In this document: piece by piece, positions 1-8,160 of the stretch
Layout of the letters: every line of letters starts with the position of its first letter
Position numbering within the stretch: the stretch's first letter is position 1
Assembly: GCA_035276085.1 (NCBI GenBank)
Contig: DATELY010000242.1
Coordinates: 1-26,796 of the forward strand
DNA length: 26,796 bases
Direction: 5' to 3'
From: DATELY01 sp035276085
GTDB taxonomy: Bacteria; Pseudomonadota; Gammaproteobacteria; Steroidobacterales; Steroidobacteraceae
The notes under the pieces: model-generated
The model's database searches: none
The model's input: the letters and a program-made list of their open reading frames with translations, nothing else
What the model was told of the DNA's origin: nothing
Made by a program: the position numbers and the translations under genes

Positions 1-44
1 GCGGCCCTGGCGGCCTGCGAGCTCGCTTCGCTTGTTCTTCCTTC

Positions 45-68
45 AACCCATAGCTACGGCTATGGGTT
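45..68. terminator. Stable hairpin with UACG-type tetraloop, possible terminator of zapE
   Basis: A perfect 10-bp inverted repeat (AACCCATAGC / GCTATGGGTT) encloses the loop TACG. On the plus strand this is a C(UACG)G tetraloop, a known exceptionally stable loop class. It lies about 70 nt past the zapE stop. Neither strand has a strong U-tract; the plus strand has only TTTC after the stem. It may therefore be an attenuated or bidirectional terminator or an RNA-stabilising end. The rest of bases 1-137 shows no recognisable gene. Confidence 0.4.
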
Positions 69-137
69 TCAGTCCAGAACGGCGCGAATCAACCTCGCAG
101 ACTCGCCATGCCTCGCGATCCCTGTGAGAAATGCGGG

Positions 138-1247
138 CTAGGCCTTGTGCGGACGCGCGAGGTACGCCTGCGACTGCATTTCGATCAGTCGGCTCTGCGT
201 GCGTTCGAATTCGAACTTCAGGCGGGAGCCGGTGTACAGCTCGTGCACCGGCGCGGCGGCGGAGATGATCAGTTTGACGCTGCGGTCGTAGAACTCATCG
301 ACGAGGGTGATGAAGCGGCGCGCCTGATTCTCGTGTTCGCTGCCGAGCTTGGGGACCTTGCTCAGGAAGACGGTGTGATAGCACTGCGCCAGTTCGATGT
401 AATCGGCTTGTCCGCGGGGCCCGTCGCAGAGCTCCTTGAATTCGAACCAGATCACGTCGGCGGCCTGGCGTCGCGCGTGCAGCTTGCGGTGATTCAAGGT
501 GAGCACTTGATCTGCATCGCCACTCACGCCCGCGACCGCCTGGAATAACTGCAACAGTCGAGCGCGCGCGTCCGGCGCATTGTCGTCGAACCAGGTCGCC
601 GCACGTTCCAGGAGGCGCAAGCGATAGTCCGTGCCGCCATCGGTGTGCACGACCTCGGTGTTTTCCTTCAGCAGTCGAATCGCCGGCAGAAAGCGCGCGC
701 GCTGCAGCCCATCCTTGTACAGATCGTCGGGCGGCACATTGGACGTGGCCACGAGCGCCACGCCACGATCGAACAAACCGCGGAACAAATTACCGAGCAA
801 CATGGCGTCGGCAATGTCGGACACGAACAGCTCATCGAAGCACAATACGCGCGTTCGCTTCGCGAGCTTCTCGGCCACAAGCTCCAGCGGATCGGCGCGA
901 TCGCGATGTTTCCTGAGTTCGTCGTGCACGCCTTGCATGAAGCGGTGGAAGTGGCTGCGTTGCTTCTCCTTGAACGGCAGGCTGTGGAAGAACAGATCCA
1001 TCAGCCAGGTCTTGCCACGGCCGACGCCGCCCCAGAGGTACAGGCCGCGTTCGAGCTCAACGGTTTGTCGTCGCGCGATGAGTTTTGCGAGGACGCCAGA
1101 TGATTTTCTGTGAACCAACCGCTGTCGCACATCTTCGAGTCGAGCAACCGCATGTTCCTGCGCGGGATCGGCTTGATAGCCGTGAAGTTCGCGTTCGCGG
1201 CGGTAGAGGTCGGGGAGGGTGATCAGGGATGTCGGTTCTGCGTTCAT
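138..1247 (-). CDS. zapE: Cell division protein ZapE / AFG1-like AAA-type ATPase
   Basis: This 369-residue P-loop ATPase belongs to the ZapE/AFG1 family. Known members act at the division site under stress in Enterobacteria, and the mitochondrial homologue handles respiratory-chain proteins. Visible motifs are Walker A GGVGRGKT at about residues 73-80 and Walker B LCFDE at about 135-139. The family's C-terminal block ending in YTGSRLKFEFERTQSRL is also present. The reading frame stays open far upstream (to about 2018), but that extension overlaps the ETF-QO gene and does not look like ZapE. The ATG at 1247 (MNAEPTSLITLPDLYRRE) gives the usual family start. No strong Shine-Dalgarno is seen. 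It follows ETF-QO on the same strand after a 242-bp gap full of inverted repeats, so co-transcription is uncertain. Family assignment is secure. Confidence 0.93.
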   Translation of the reverse strand: MNAEPTSLITLPDLYRRERELHGYQADPAQEHAVARLEDVRQRLVHRKSSGVLAKLIARRQTVELERGLYLWGGVGRGKTWLMDLFFHSLPFKEKQRSHFHRFMQGVHDELRKHRDRADPLELVAEKLAKRTRVLCFDELFVSDIADAMLLGNLFRGLFDRGVALVATSNVPPDDLYKDGLQRARFLPAIRLLKENTEVVHTDGGTDYRLRLLERAATWFDDNAPDARARLLQLFQAVAGVSGDADQVLTLNHRKLHARRQAADVIWFEFKELCDGPRGQADYIELAQCYHTVFLSKVPKLGSEHENQARRFITLVDEFYDRSVKLIISAAAPVHELYTGSRLKFEFERTQSRLIEMQSQAYLARPHKA

Positions 1248-1289
1248 CTTTGAAACGGAGTCGCAGAACGGAATGCACGTGAAATTTGC

Positions 1290-1489
1290 GTCCCCTCCCT
1301 TGCGTAGCGCCAGCGAAGCGGGGGAGGGACAGGGTGGGGGCTGATCATGCGTTTGCAGCTCGACGTCGCGCCCCCATCCTGTCCTTCTGATGTGCAGGAC
1401 GCACGAATGCCGCGAGCGCATGGATGCGCAGGAGCGGCCCCCGCTGTCGCAGGGGAAGGGACGCACAAGCCAATGATGGCGGCCGCTCC
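1290..1489. repeat. GC-rich intergenic block of nested inverted repeats
   Basis: This is most of the gap between the zapE start and the ETF-QO stop. Three dyads are visible. The first is GTCCCCTCCC (1290-1299) against GGGGAGGGAC (1321-1330), with a bulge. The second is GGACAGGGTGGGGG (1327-1340) against CCCCCATCCTGTCC (1371-1384), with one mismatch. The third is GGAGCGGCC (1431-1439) against GGCCGCTCC (1481-1489), a perfect pair that abuts the ETF-QO stop and encloses a CCCCGC/GCAGGGG mini-hairpin. The composition resembles the dispersed G-rich/C-rich intergenic repeats common in proteobacteria. The last dyad may also serve as the transcript end of ETF-QO. No coding potential was recognised. 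Confidence 0.5.
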
Positions 1490-3115
1490 TTAGAGATTCT
1501 GATAATTCGGCCCCGAGCCACCTTCCGGCGTCGTCCAGTTGATGATCTCGTACGGATCCTTGATGTCGCAGGCCTTGCAATGCACACAGTTGGCGGCGTT
1601 GATCTGCAAACGGCGTGCGCCAGCGGCATCGGTCACCATCTCGTACACGCCAGCCGGACAGAAGCGCTCGCACGGATTGCCGTATTCCTTCGTGCAGCGA
1701 TCGACGCAGATGGAGGTGTCCATCACCTTCAAGTGCACCGGTTGAGCTTCGTCGTGCACGTTGCCGGCGAAGAACACGGAGGCGAGGCGGTCGCGCGGTG
1801 GCAGCTTGCGATCCACCCAGTGCCGCTCGGGCGATTGATAGTCGTCCAGTTTTTCCAGTGAGGACCAGTCCGGTTTGTTGTGCAGCGTCCACGGCGTGCG
1901 GCCCTTCAACACCGATTCGATACCGGCGTTGATCATCGCCGGATACAGACCTGCCTTGAAGGCTGGCTTGAAGTTGCGCACGCTGTGCAGCTCGCGATGG
2001 CCTTCCGAAGCACGCCATCGTGCATCGTAGCCCGCGCTGGTCTGCTTCTCGTTGATGTGCTCGGCGGCGACCACGCCCGAGCGGATTGCCTGGTGAATGC
2101 CTTTGATCTTGAACACGTTGAGCGTGCCCGCGCAGTCACCGACGAGCAGAGCGCCGGGCATTTCGAGCTGCGGCAGCGATTGATAGCCACCGGCTGCGAT
2201 CGTGCGCGCACCGGCCGCGAGAATCTCGCCGCCCTCGAGCAGCGGCTTCACGCGCGGGTGATGCTTGAACTGCTGGAATGCTTCGAACGGCTTCAGTCGC
2301 GGATCCTTGTAGTTGAGGCCCACCACATAGCCGACGTACACGCGGTCGTTGTCCAGGTGATAGAGGAAACTGCCGCCGTACGTTTTCGAATCGAGCGGCC
2401 AACCGAACCCGTGTTCGATGCGGCCGGGGTGCACGCGGCCGGGCGGCAATTGCCAGAGCTCTTTGAAGCCGAGGCCGAATGTTGCCGGGTCGCAATGGTC
2501 ACGCAGCTTGAAGCGCTTGACCAACTGCTTCGTGATCGAACCGCGCGCGCCTTCCGCCAGCACGGTGAGCTTGGCGTGAATCTCGACGCCAGGAGTGAAA
2601 TTCGGTCCGGGCGTGCCGTCCTTCTCCAGACCCATGTCGCCGATGCGGACGCCTTTGACTGCGCCTTGCTCGTCGAACAGTGCTTCCGCTGCCGAGAAAC
2701 CAGGGAAGATATCGACACCGAGCTTCTCGGCTTCCTGGGCGAGCCACGGCGTGAGCTGGCCCAGCGACACGATGAAGTTGCCGTGATTGTTCATCGGCGT
2801 GAGCTTCACGGCCCAGTCGGGCAGCTTGATGGAGCCCTTCTGCGTCATGAGACGCACGTCGTCCTCCGCGGCGGGTACCTTCATGCCGGTGTACTCCGCG
2901 CGCCACTGCGGCAGGAGCTTTTCCAACGGAGCGGGTTCGAGCACTGCACCGGAGAGCGAGTGCGCGCCGACCGCGGAGCCCTTCTCGAGGACGCAGACGT
3001 TTGTGTCCGGGGCGAGCTGCTTCAGTCGGATCGCACACGCAAGGCCGGCCGGACCGGCGCCGACGATCACAACGTCGTACTCCATTACATCGCGTTCGAT
3101 GGCTGTTTCGCTCAT
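1490..3115 (-). CDS. Electron transfer flavoprotein-ubiquinone oxidoreductase (ETF-QO)
   Basis: This 541-residue membrane-associated iron-sulfur flavoprotein passes electrons from reduced ETF (loaded by acyl-CoA and amino-acid dehydrogenases) to ubiquinone. The N-terminus carries the FAD dinucleotide-binding motif VVIVGAGPAGLACA, with glycines at about 19, 21 and 24. The C-terminus carries the diagnostic ferredoxin-like 4Fe-4S site CPAGVYE (Cys about 486) plus NCVHCKACDIKDP (Cys about 510, 513, 516), and ends in the typical GGSGPNYQNL. Length matches bacterial family members. The frame opens 15 codons earlier at 3160, but the ATG at 3115 (MSETAIERDVMEYDVV) fits the family better; no clear Shine-Dalgarno precedes either. 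The thiolase, SDR and leucine dehydrogenase genes nearby fit a role in acyl-CoA and branched-chain oxidation. Assignment is secure. Confidence 0.96.
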   Translation of the reverse strand: MSETAIERDVMEYDVVIVGAGPAGLACAIRLKQLAPDTNVCVLEKGSAVGAHSLSGAVLEPAPLEKLLPQWRAEYTGMKVPAAEDDVRLMTQKGSIKLPDWAVKLTPMNNHGNFIVSLGQLTPWLAQEAEKLGVDIFPGFSAAEALFDEQGAVKGVRIGDMGLEKDGTPGPNFTPGVEIHAKLTVLAEGARGSITKQLVKRFKLRDHCDPATFGLGFKELWQLPPGRVHPGRIEHGFGWPLDSKTYGGSFLYHLDNDRVYVGYVVGLNYKDPRLKPFEAFQQFKHHPRVKPLLEGGEILAAGARTIAAGGYQSLPQLEMPGALLVGDCAGTLNVFKIKGIHQAIRSGVVAAEHINEKQTSAGYDARWRASEGHRELHSVRNFKPAFKAGLYPAMINAGIESVLKGRTPWTLHNKPDWSSLEKLDDYQSPERHWVDRKLPPRDRLASVFFAGNVHDEAQPVHLKVMDTSICVDRCTKEYGNPCERFCPAGVYEMVTDAAGARRLQINAANCVHCKACDIKDPYEIINWTTPEGGSGPNYQNL

Positions 3116-3163
3116 GGAGGGCGTTGGGTCAGTGGCAAAAAAGGGGCCGAAATTTAGCACAGG

Positions 3164-3181
3164 AGGCGCCGCAAGGCGCCT
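3164..3181. terminator. Short GNRA-loop hairpin between M16 gene and ETF-QO
   Basis: AGGCGCC and GGCGCCT form a perfect 7-bp stem with a GCAA loop (plus strand), 54 nt past the M16 stop at 3235. On the minus strand a run of six T (within 3136-3145) lies further downstream, not directly after the stem. As an intrinsic terminator it is therefore imperfect. It may be a processing or stability hairpin separating the peptidase transcript from ETF-QO. Confidence 0.3.
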
Positions 3182-3234
3182 GCCCTACGGACGAAGCGGG
3201 CGTTCGCTGGAGACGAATGGCGCGACAGAGGGTC

Positions 3235-4605
3235 CTATTTGCGCGCCAGCTGCGGCTTCACCTTCGCCAGATCTCCGACGATCACGACCGTCATATGCTC
3301 GGGCTTGAGGTATTCAAGGGTCGCGGCCCGGACCTGTTCGGGCGTTACGGCATAGAGACGATCGACGAAGGTCGTCAACCATTCGCGCGGCAGGCCGTGC
3401 AGGTTCATGAAGGCGACCTGGCCGATGATGCCGCCGCGCGTCGAATTGCTCAGGACGAACATCCCGTGACGGTAGCGCTTGATGGCATCGAGCTCCGCGG
3501 CCGCGGGCGGCTCGGCGGCGAGTCGTGCGATTTCCTTCCTGATCTCGCTCAGTGACGGTCCCGTGTTGGCGGTTTGCACATCCGCGGTTTCGAGCCACAC
3601 GCCGGTGCGGTACTTGGGAGATAGTGCGCTGCCCGGTGAATACGCCCAGCCCTTCTGTTCGCGCAGATTCATCGTGATGCGCGAGGTCAGAATGCCTCCC
3701 AACAGCGTGTTGGCGACCGACAACGGCATGAAGTCCGCGTGCGTCGGGTCGATGACGCGAGTGCCCAGGCGCAACGTGGATTGCGGTGCACCGGGGCGGT
3801 CGATCAGCTTCGTTTCGACCACATTCGCGGCTCGAGGCGGTGCAATGACGGGAGCGGGTCCGCGTGCCCACGAGCCGAACTGTTCGCGAATCGCGCCTTC
3901 GATCGACTCGCGATCGAATTGGCCCGCAACGTAGATGTGCGTGCGCTGCGCACCGAAGTTCGCCGTGTAGTACTGCCGGACGTCCTCGAGCGTGTATCCG
4001 GCCAGCTGCTCCGGCGTCGGGACTTCGTCGCCGTACGGATGATGCGGATAGATGAGCTTGGAGAAGGCGACATCCGCCAGCGTTTGCGGCGAGCTGAGCT
4101 GAACGCTGAGCGTTCTTTGGAAATCCTGTTTCAGGCGCGCGAGCTCCGATTCAGGCAGCGAAGGCTGCATCATCACCTCCGCCAGGAGCTTCACTGCATC
4201 CGGCGCCGATTCGCTCAGGACATCGAGTCCGAATGAAGTTTCATCGTCGCCCGCCTGGGCAGAGAGTGCGCCGCCCATCAATGCTGCGGATTCGGCGATC
4301 TGGCCGGCGTTGCGCTGCTGCGTACCTTGCTTCATCAGTTCGGTCGCGAGCGAGGACAGCCAGATCTTGCCGCCCTGATTCAGCGCGCCCGTGCGCACGA
4401 CGGCACTGATCGTGACCTTGGGCACGGTGCCGAACGGAATGAACGTGATGGCAAGACCGTTCGGCAACTCCACGTTCTGCAGATCTGCCAGTACGAAGGG
4501 TTGGGGCGGGCTTGGCGGCGGAGGTGACTCGCGCTCGGCCTGGGCGGGCAGTGCGCATGCGATAGCCAGTGCGGCAGTCGCCAGCCACGCGAAAACGCGG
4601 TTCAT
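3235..4605 (-). CDS. M16 family protein, non-catalytic partner subunit, exported
   Basis: This 456-residue protein has a Sec signal peptide (MNRVFAWLATAALAIACALPAQA, probably cut after AQA) and the two-domain fold signature of pitrilysin/M16 proteins. Examples are VELPNGLAITF near the start of the domain, the SSLATELMKQGT helix, and IYVAGQFD in the middle. The zinc motif HxxEH is absent; the equivalent helix reads SSLATELMKQGT. It is therefore expected to be the inactive half of a heterodimeric zinc peptidase, as in many paired bacterial M16B genes and in mitochondrial processing peptidase. Its ATG overlaps the stop of the upstream active M16 gene by ATGA, which implies translational coupling and 1:1 expression. 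It acts in the periplasm. The natural substrate is unknown. Confidence 0.9.
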   Translation of the reverse strand: MNRVFAWLATAALAIACALPAQAERESPPPPSPPQPFVLADLQNVELPNGLAITFIPFGTVPKVTISAVVRTGALNQGGKIWLSSLATELMKQGTQQRNAGQIAESAALMGGALSAQAGDDETSFGLDVLSESAPDAVKLLAEVMMQPSLPESELARLKQDFQRTLSVQLSSPQTLADVAFSKLIYPHHPYGDEVPTPEQLAGYTLEDVRQYYTANFGAQRTHIYVAGQFDRESIEGAIREQFGSWARGPAPVIAPPRAANVVETKLIDRPGAPQSTLRLGTRVIDPTHADFMPLSVANTLLGGILTSRITMNLREQKGWAYSPGSALSPKYRTGVWLETADVQTANTGPSLSEIRKEIARLAAEPPAAAELDAIKRYRHGMFVLSNSTRGGIIGQVAFMNLHGLPREWLTTFVDRLYAVTPEQVRAATLEYLKPEHMTVVIVGDLAKVKPQLARK

Positions 4606-6023
4606 CGCTTGTCTCCTTGCGCAAGTGCCTGCGGCTGCAGGACCAGCACCGTGCGATTGGTTTGGCGCAGGTATTCGGCTGCCGTGCTCCGGATCAGCTC
4701 GGGCGTGACTTTGGCGAACTCGGCTTCGATGCGATTCACCAGCGTGGGGTCGTTGTCGTACAGCGCGAAGCTTGCGAGCAGGCCCGACAAACCGATGCGC
4801 GACCCCGATCCGACGAGATCGTAGAGCGCCGAGCGAATCTTGATGCGCGCGCGGGCGAGCTCATCCACGCTCACCGGCTCGTTGCGCAGGCGTTCGATGT
4901 TCTCATCGAACGCTGCAATGATTTGCGCATCCGTCACGTGCGGGTCGTGAATGAGCGCTGCGGTCCACAGCATCGGTCCGTCATAGTCGAACATGTTGCC
5001 CAGCATGTTGATGCCGCCGAACACCTCATCGGTATAACCGCGTCGCTGCACGAGATCGCGATGCAGGCGCGAGTCGTCGCCTTGCAGCAGCAACTCATCG
5101 ATGAGGCCGAAGGCGAAGTATTCCGGACTCCATCGCGGTGGCGTGTGATAGCCGATCGCAATGGCGGGCCGCGGTTCGAGCTGCGCCGGCTTCGTCTTGC
5201 GACGTTCCTCGGTCTGTCGCGGCTCGCTGATGTCCACGCTCGGCGGCTGCGCGCGTTGCGGAATGGAGCCGAAGTACTTTTCGATCCACGCTTTGGTCTG
5301 TGCGCGATCGAAGTCGCCGATCACGACGAGCGCCGCGTTGTTGGGTGCGTAGTAGCGCTCGAAGAAGGCGCGCACGTCGGCGAGCGTTGCCGCCTGGATG
5401 TGCTCGAGATCGCCGTAGAAGTTATGGGCGTTGTACCAGTTCGTATTCGCGTACTGAGGCAGGTCCAGCCATGGGAAGCCGCCATAGGGCTGGTTCAGGA
5501 CGTTGACTTTCACTTCCTCGGACACGACGCCTTTCTGATTGGTGAGATTCTCCTCGGTGATCGCGAGACTGCGCATGCGATCGGCCTCGGCCCACAACAT
5601 CGTTTGCAGCGCGTTCGCGGGGAAGGTCTCGTAGTAGTTCGTGTAATCGAAGCGCGTGGAGCCGTTCAACGATCCACCCATGCCCTGCACCAGACGAAAG
5701 AACTCGCCCTTCGGCAGATTCGCCGAGCCTTGAAACATCATGTGCTCGAACAGATGGGCGAAGCCGGTGCGATCGCGCGGCTCGATGCGAAAACCGATGC
5801 GATAGTGCAGGGCGACGGTTGCAATCGGAACGGAATGGTCTTCCGAGAGCACGACCTTCAACCCGTTCGACAACGTGTAGTAGTCGATCGGCACACTGAG
5901 GGACGTGCTGGGCGCAGGTGCCGTCGGAGCGGGAGGTGCGGCCTCCTCGCGCACGCGTTGGGTTTTGCAGCCGGCCAGTGCCAGGGCCGTCATCAATCCG
6001 TACATCACTGCTCGCTTGCGCAT
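4602..6023 (-). CDS. M16 zinc metallopeptidase, catalytic subunit, lipoprotein
   Basis: This 473-residue protein has a lipoprotein signal: the lipobox LAGC places the lipidated cysteine at residue 19, after a basic start and hydrophobic core. It is followed by a Pro/Ala-rich linker. The catalytic inverted zinc motif HLFEH is at residues 90-94, with the third ligand Glu about 170 in VVSEEVKVN, as expected for M16. GFAHLFEHMMFQGS is a textbook family block. A strong Shine-Dalgarno, AAGGAG, lies 8 nt before the ATG at 6023. The gene starts 40 bp after the SDR stop and ends by ATGA overlap with the inactive M16 partner. The pair probably forms an envelope-anchored peptidase that degrades peptides or processes a small exported protein. 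Which one cannot be read from the sequence. Confidence 0.93.
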   Translation of the reverse strand: MRKRAVMYGLMTALALAGCKTQRVREEAAPPAPTAPAPSTSLSVPIDYYTLSNGLKVVLSEDHSVPIATVALHYRIGFRIEPRDRTGFAHLFEHMMFQGSANLPKGEFFRLVQGMGGSLNGSTRFDYTNYYETFPANALQTMLWAEADRMRSLAITEENLTNQKGVVSEEVKVNVLNQPYGGFPWLDLPQYANTNWYNAHNFYGDLEHIQAATLADVRAFFERYYAPNNAALVVIGDFDRAQTKAWIEKYFGSIPQRAQPPSVDISEPRQTEERRKTKPAQLEPRPAIAIGYHTPPRWSPEYFAFGLIDELLLQGDDSRLHRDLVQRRGYTDEVFGGINMLGNMFDYDGPMLWTAALIHDPHVTDAQIIAAFDENIERLRNEPVSVDELARARIKIRSALYDLVGSGSRIGLSGLLASFALYDNDPTLVNRIEAEFAKVTPELIRSTAAEYLRQTNRTVLVLQPQALAQGDKR

Positions 6024-6063
6024 CCCGAGAGCTCCTTCAGCTCGACCGTCCCCGGCGTTCCAC

Positions 6064-6825
6064 TCAAAGTCTCAGCCCGCCGTCGAGTTCCAGCACGCGG
6101 CCGCTGAAATAATCGTTCTCGGCGATGAAGAGCGCTGCATGCGCCATTTCGGTTGGTTCGGCCAGGCGGCGCGCGGGCACGGCTTCCAGCATGCGGTCCA
6201 GGATTTCGGGCTTCATCGCATCGAGGATGTCGGTGCGCGTAAATCCCGGTGCAATCGCGCCGGTGCGAATCTTGTAACGAGACAGTTCCTTGGCCCACCC
6301 GGAGGTCATGGCCACGACGCCGGCCTTGGTCGCGCCGTAATTGCTCTGCCCGACGTTGCCGGCACGTGAAATGCTGGAGAGGCTGATGATGCAGCCGCCG
6401 TTGCCGAGCTGGATCATTCGCGCAACCGCCTCTCGCGTGCAGAGGAATACGCCCGTGAGATTGACGTCGATGACGCTCTGCCACTGTTCGAGCGACATCT
6501 TGCCCACCACCTGGCCATCTTTCACTTTGACCAGCAACGCATCCTTCGTGATGCCCGCGTTGTTGATGAGGACGTCGAGGCGCCCCAGGCTGGCGATGAC
6601 GTTGTCCAGTGCCGTGGCGACATCCGTTTCGCGAGCAACGTTGCAGGAGTGGCTCAGGGAACGCACGCCCAATGCTTCGCACTGCGCTTGTGTCGTCTGC
6701 ATGTCCTGCACATTCAAGTCCAGTAATGCGACATGCGCGCCTTTACCTGCAAACGCGAGGGCCATCGCCCGGCCGATGCCGCGTCCGCCGCCCGTAATCG
6801 CCACGACTTTCCCGCGCAGATCCAT
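6064..6825 (-). CDS. SDR family oxidoreductase (FabG-like 3-oxoacyl/3-hydroxyacyl dehydrogenase)
   Basis: This 253-residue classical short-chain dehydrogenase has the NAD(P) motif TGGGRGIG (residues 11-18) and the NNAG motif (88-91). The catalytic Ser150, Tyr163 and Lys167 lie in SLSSISRAGNVGQSNYGATK. The C-terminus RVLELDGGLRL is FabG-like. A short insertion (LVKVKDGQVVGKMS) after NNAG marks a subgroup usually annotated as 3-oxoacyl-ACP reductase-like. The acidic residue in LLDLN after strand two suggests NAD preference, but that is an inference. The start at 6825 has GGGGGGA 5 nt upstream; the frame opens 19 codons earlier without support. It probably reduces or oxidises a beta-hydroxyacyl or hydroxy substrate, alongside the thiolase upstream. 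Exact substrate unknown. Confidence 0.9.
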   Translation of the reverse strand: MDLRGKVVAITGGGRGIGRAMALAFAGKGAHVALLDLNVQDMQTTQAQCEALGVRSLSHSCNVARETDVATALDNVIASLGRLDVLINNAGITKDALLVKVKDGQVVGKMSLEQWQSVIDVNLTGVFLCTREAVARMIQLGNGGCIISLSSISRAGNVGQSNYGATKAGVVAMTSGWAKELSRYKIRTGAIAPGFTRTDILDAMKPEILDRMLEAVPARRLAEPTEMAHAALFIAENDYFSGRVLELDGGLRL

Positions 6826-6880
6826 GTCGTCCCCCCGATAGTTGAGTGAGGGGGATGGTAGCCGCTTTGTGATGCGGTGC

Positions 6881-6930
6881 AAAACCGGTCCCTTCGTCCG
6901 GTTCCCTTCGACAGCTCTTCAGAGCGAAGG
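6881..6930 (-). terminator. Candidate intrinsic terminator after the thiolase gene
   Basis: Read on the minus strand, 28 nt after the thiolase stop, there is a hairpin CCTTCG...CGAAGG (6925-6930 with 6905-6910). It is followed by a second stem AACCGG/CCGGTT (6898-6903 with 6883-6888) that runs directly into TTTT. The second stem is only 6 bp with a 9-nt loop, so termination may be partial. On the plus strand the region also shows an imperfect tandem repeat, CCGGTCCCTTCGT then CCGGTTCCCTTCG. Confidence 0.4.
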
Positions 6931-6958
6931 CAGGGCGGTTCTGCGGTTCTTCTGATGA

Positions 6959-8137
6959 TCAGAGCAATTCGAACGCCACCGCGACTGCTTCGCCGCCACC
7001 GATGCACAACGATGCGATGCCGCGCTTCAGGCCCTTGGTCTTCAATGCATGCAAGAGCGTCGTGGCAATGCGTGCGCCGGTTGCGCCGATCGGATGACCC
7101 AGGGCACAGGCGCCGCCATGCACGTTGACCTTGGCAGGATCGAGTTTCAATTCCTGCGTGGCTGCCATCGTGACACAGGCAAATGCTTCGTTGACTTCAT
7201 ACAGGTCGACGTCGTCCGCTTTCCATCCTGCCTTTTCCAGTACGGCTGCGATCGAGCCGATGGGCGCGGTCGTGAACCACTCGGGTGCCTGTGCGTAACT
7301 GGCATGGGCGACGATGCGTGCGATGGGCTGCAGCCGATGCTGTCGCGCAAAGGATTCGCTCGTGACGATCAACGCAGCCGCGCCATCGGAAATCGAGGAT
7401 GAGCTCGCGGGAGTCACCGTGCCGTTCTTGTCGAAGGCGGGTTTGAGCGCAGGGATCTTCGCGATGTCGACGGTGTAGGGTGTTTCGTCCTGTGCGACCG
7501 TGCGTTCGCCCTTGCGGTCTTTCACCACCACCGGCGTGATCTCCGCCTCGAATGCGCCGCTCTCGCATGCTGCTTGGGCACGCTGTACCGATCGAGTCGC
7601 GAACGCATCCTGATCGCCGCGTGAGAAGCCGAATTTCTGGGCGGTGATCTCGGCGAAAGCGCCCATCGACTTGCCGTCGAAGGGGCTTTGCAGGCCGTCA
7701 TACATCATGTGATCGAGCAGCTCGGCGTGACCCATGCGCAGACCCTGCCGTGCCTTGGGAAGCAGATAGGGTGCGTTCGTCATGGATTCCAATCCGCCCG
7801 CGACGACTGCACGTGCGCTGCCCGCCGCGATCTGATCGCTCGCGAGCATGACGGCTTTCAACGCGGAGCCGCACATCTTGTTGATGGTGGTCGCGGGCAG
7901 CGACAGCGGTAATCCCGCAGCGAGAGCCGCTTGCCGAGCGGGCGCCTGGCCGAGACCCGCCGTCAATACACAGCCCATGATGACTTCATCGAATCGATCC
8001 GCTGCGACGCCGCTGTCTTGCACGGCTGCTCGAATGGCGGCTGCTCCCAGTGCCGGCGCGCTCAACGAGCTCAAGGCACCTTGGAAAGCGCCGATCGGTG
8101 TGCGACGGGCAGCGAGGATGACGATGGAATCGGGCAT
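6959..8137 (-). CDS. Acetyl-CoA C-acyltransferase (thiolase)
   Basis: This 392-residue thiolase reversibly joins or cleaves acyl-CoA and acetyl-CoA. The nucleophilic Cys89 sits in NKMCGSALKAV. His348 is in GHPIGATGAR and Cys378 in CIGGGEAVA. All three fall at the same numbers as in the well-studied biosynthetic thiolase of Zoogloea. NEAFA and the GGACALGHPIG loop are present. The usual GTVTAGNASGINDGAAA loop reads GTVTPASSSSISDGAAA, a divergent variant that may change substrate preference. A strong Shine-Dalgarno, GGAGG, lies about 6 nt before the ATG at 8137. It follows the leucine dehydrogenase gene on the same strand after an 85-bp gap containing a long hairpin. A role in branched-chain or short-chain acyl-CoA breakdown, or in PHA precursor formation, is plausible. 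Confidence 0.93.
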   Translation of the reverse strand: MPDSIVILAARRTPIGAFQGALSSLSAPALGAAAIRAAVQDSGVAADRFDEVIMGCVLTAGLGQAPARQAALAAGLPLSLPATTINKMCGSALKAVMLASDQIAAGSARAVVAGGLESMTNAPYLLPKARQGLRMGHAELLDHMMYDGLQSPFDGKSMGAFAEITAQKFGFSRGDQDAFATRSVQRAQAACESGAFEAEITPVVVKDRKGERTVAQDETPYTVDIAKIPALKPAFDKNGTVTPASSSSISDGAAALIVTSESFARQHRLQPIARIVAHASYAQAPEWFTTAPIGSIAAVLEKAGWKADDVDLYEVNEAFACVTMAATQELKLDPAKVNVHGGACALGHPIGATGARIATTLLHALKTKGLKRGIASLCIGGGEAVAVAFELL

Positions 8138-8160
8138 GGGATCCTCCGGCGAAGGAAATG

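Noticed and set aside
1248..2018. N-terminal extension of the zapE frame
   Set aside because: The frame is open but overlaps the ETF-QO gene and the intergenic repeats. ZapE homology begins at the ATG at 1247.
1880..3157. Long plus-strand open frame (425 codons) opposite ETF-QO
   Set aside because: It is antisense to a clearly assigned gene with complete FAD and 4Fe-4S motifs. It has low-complexity Arg/Ala/Glu-rich content typical of GC-rich antisense frames and no family signature.
4569..6107. Plus-strand open frame of 512 codons opposite the M16 lipoprotein gene
   Set aside because: The minus strand encodes a complete M16 peptidase with lipobox, Shine-Dalgarno and HxxEH. The plus-strand product has no recognisable motif.
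6885..6910. Two imperfect 13-bp tandem copies (CCGGTCCCTTCGT, CCGGTTCCCTTCG) as a possible repeat array
   Set aside because: Only two copies, and they are largely accounted for by the terminator-like stems; too short for a CRISPR or iteron claim.
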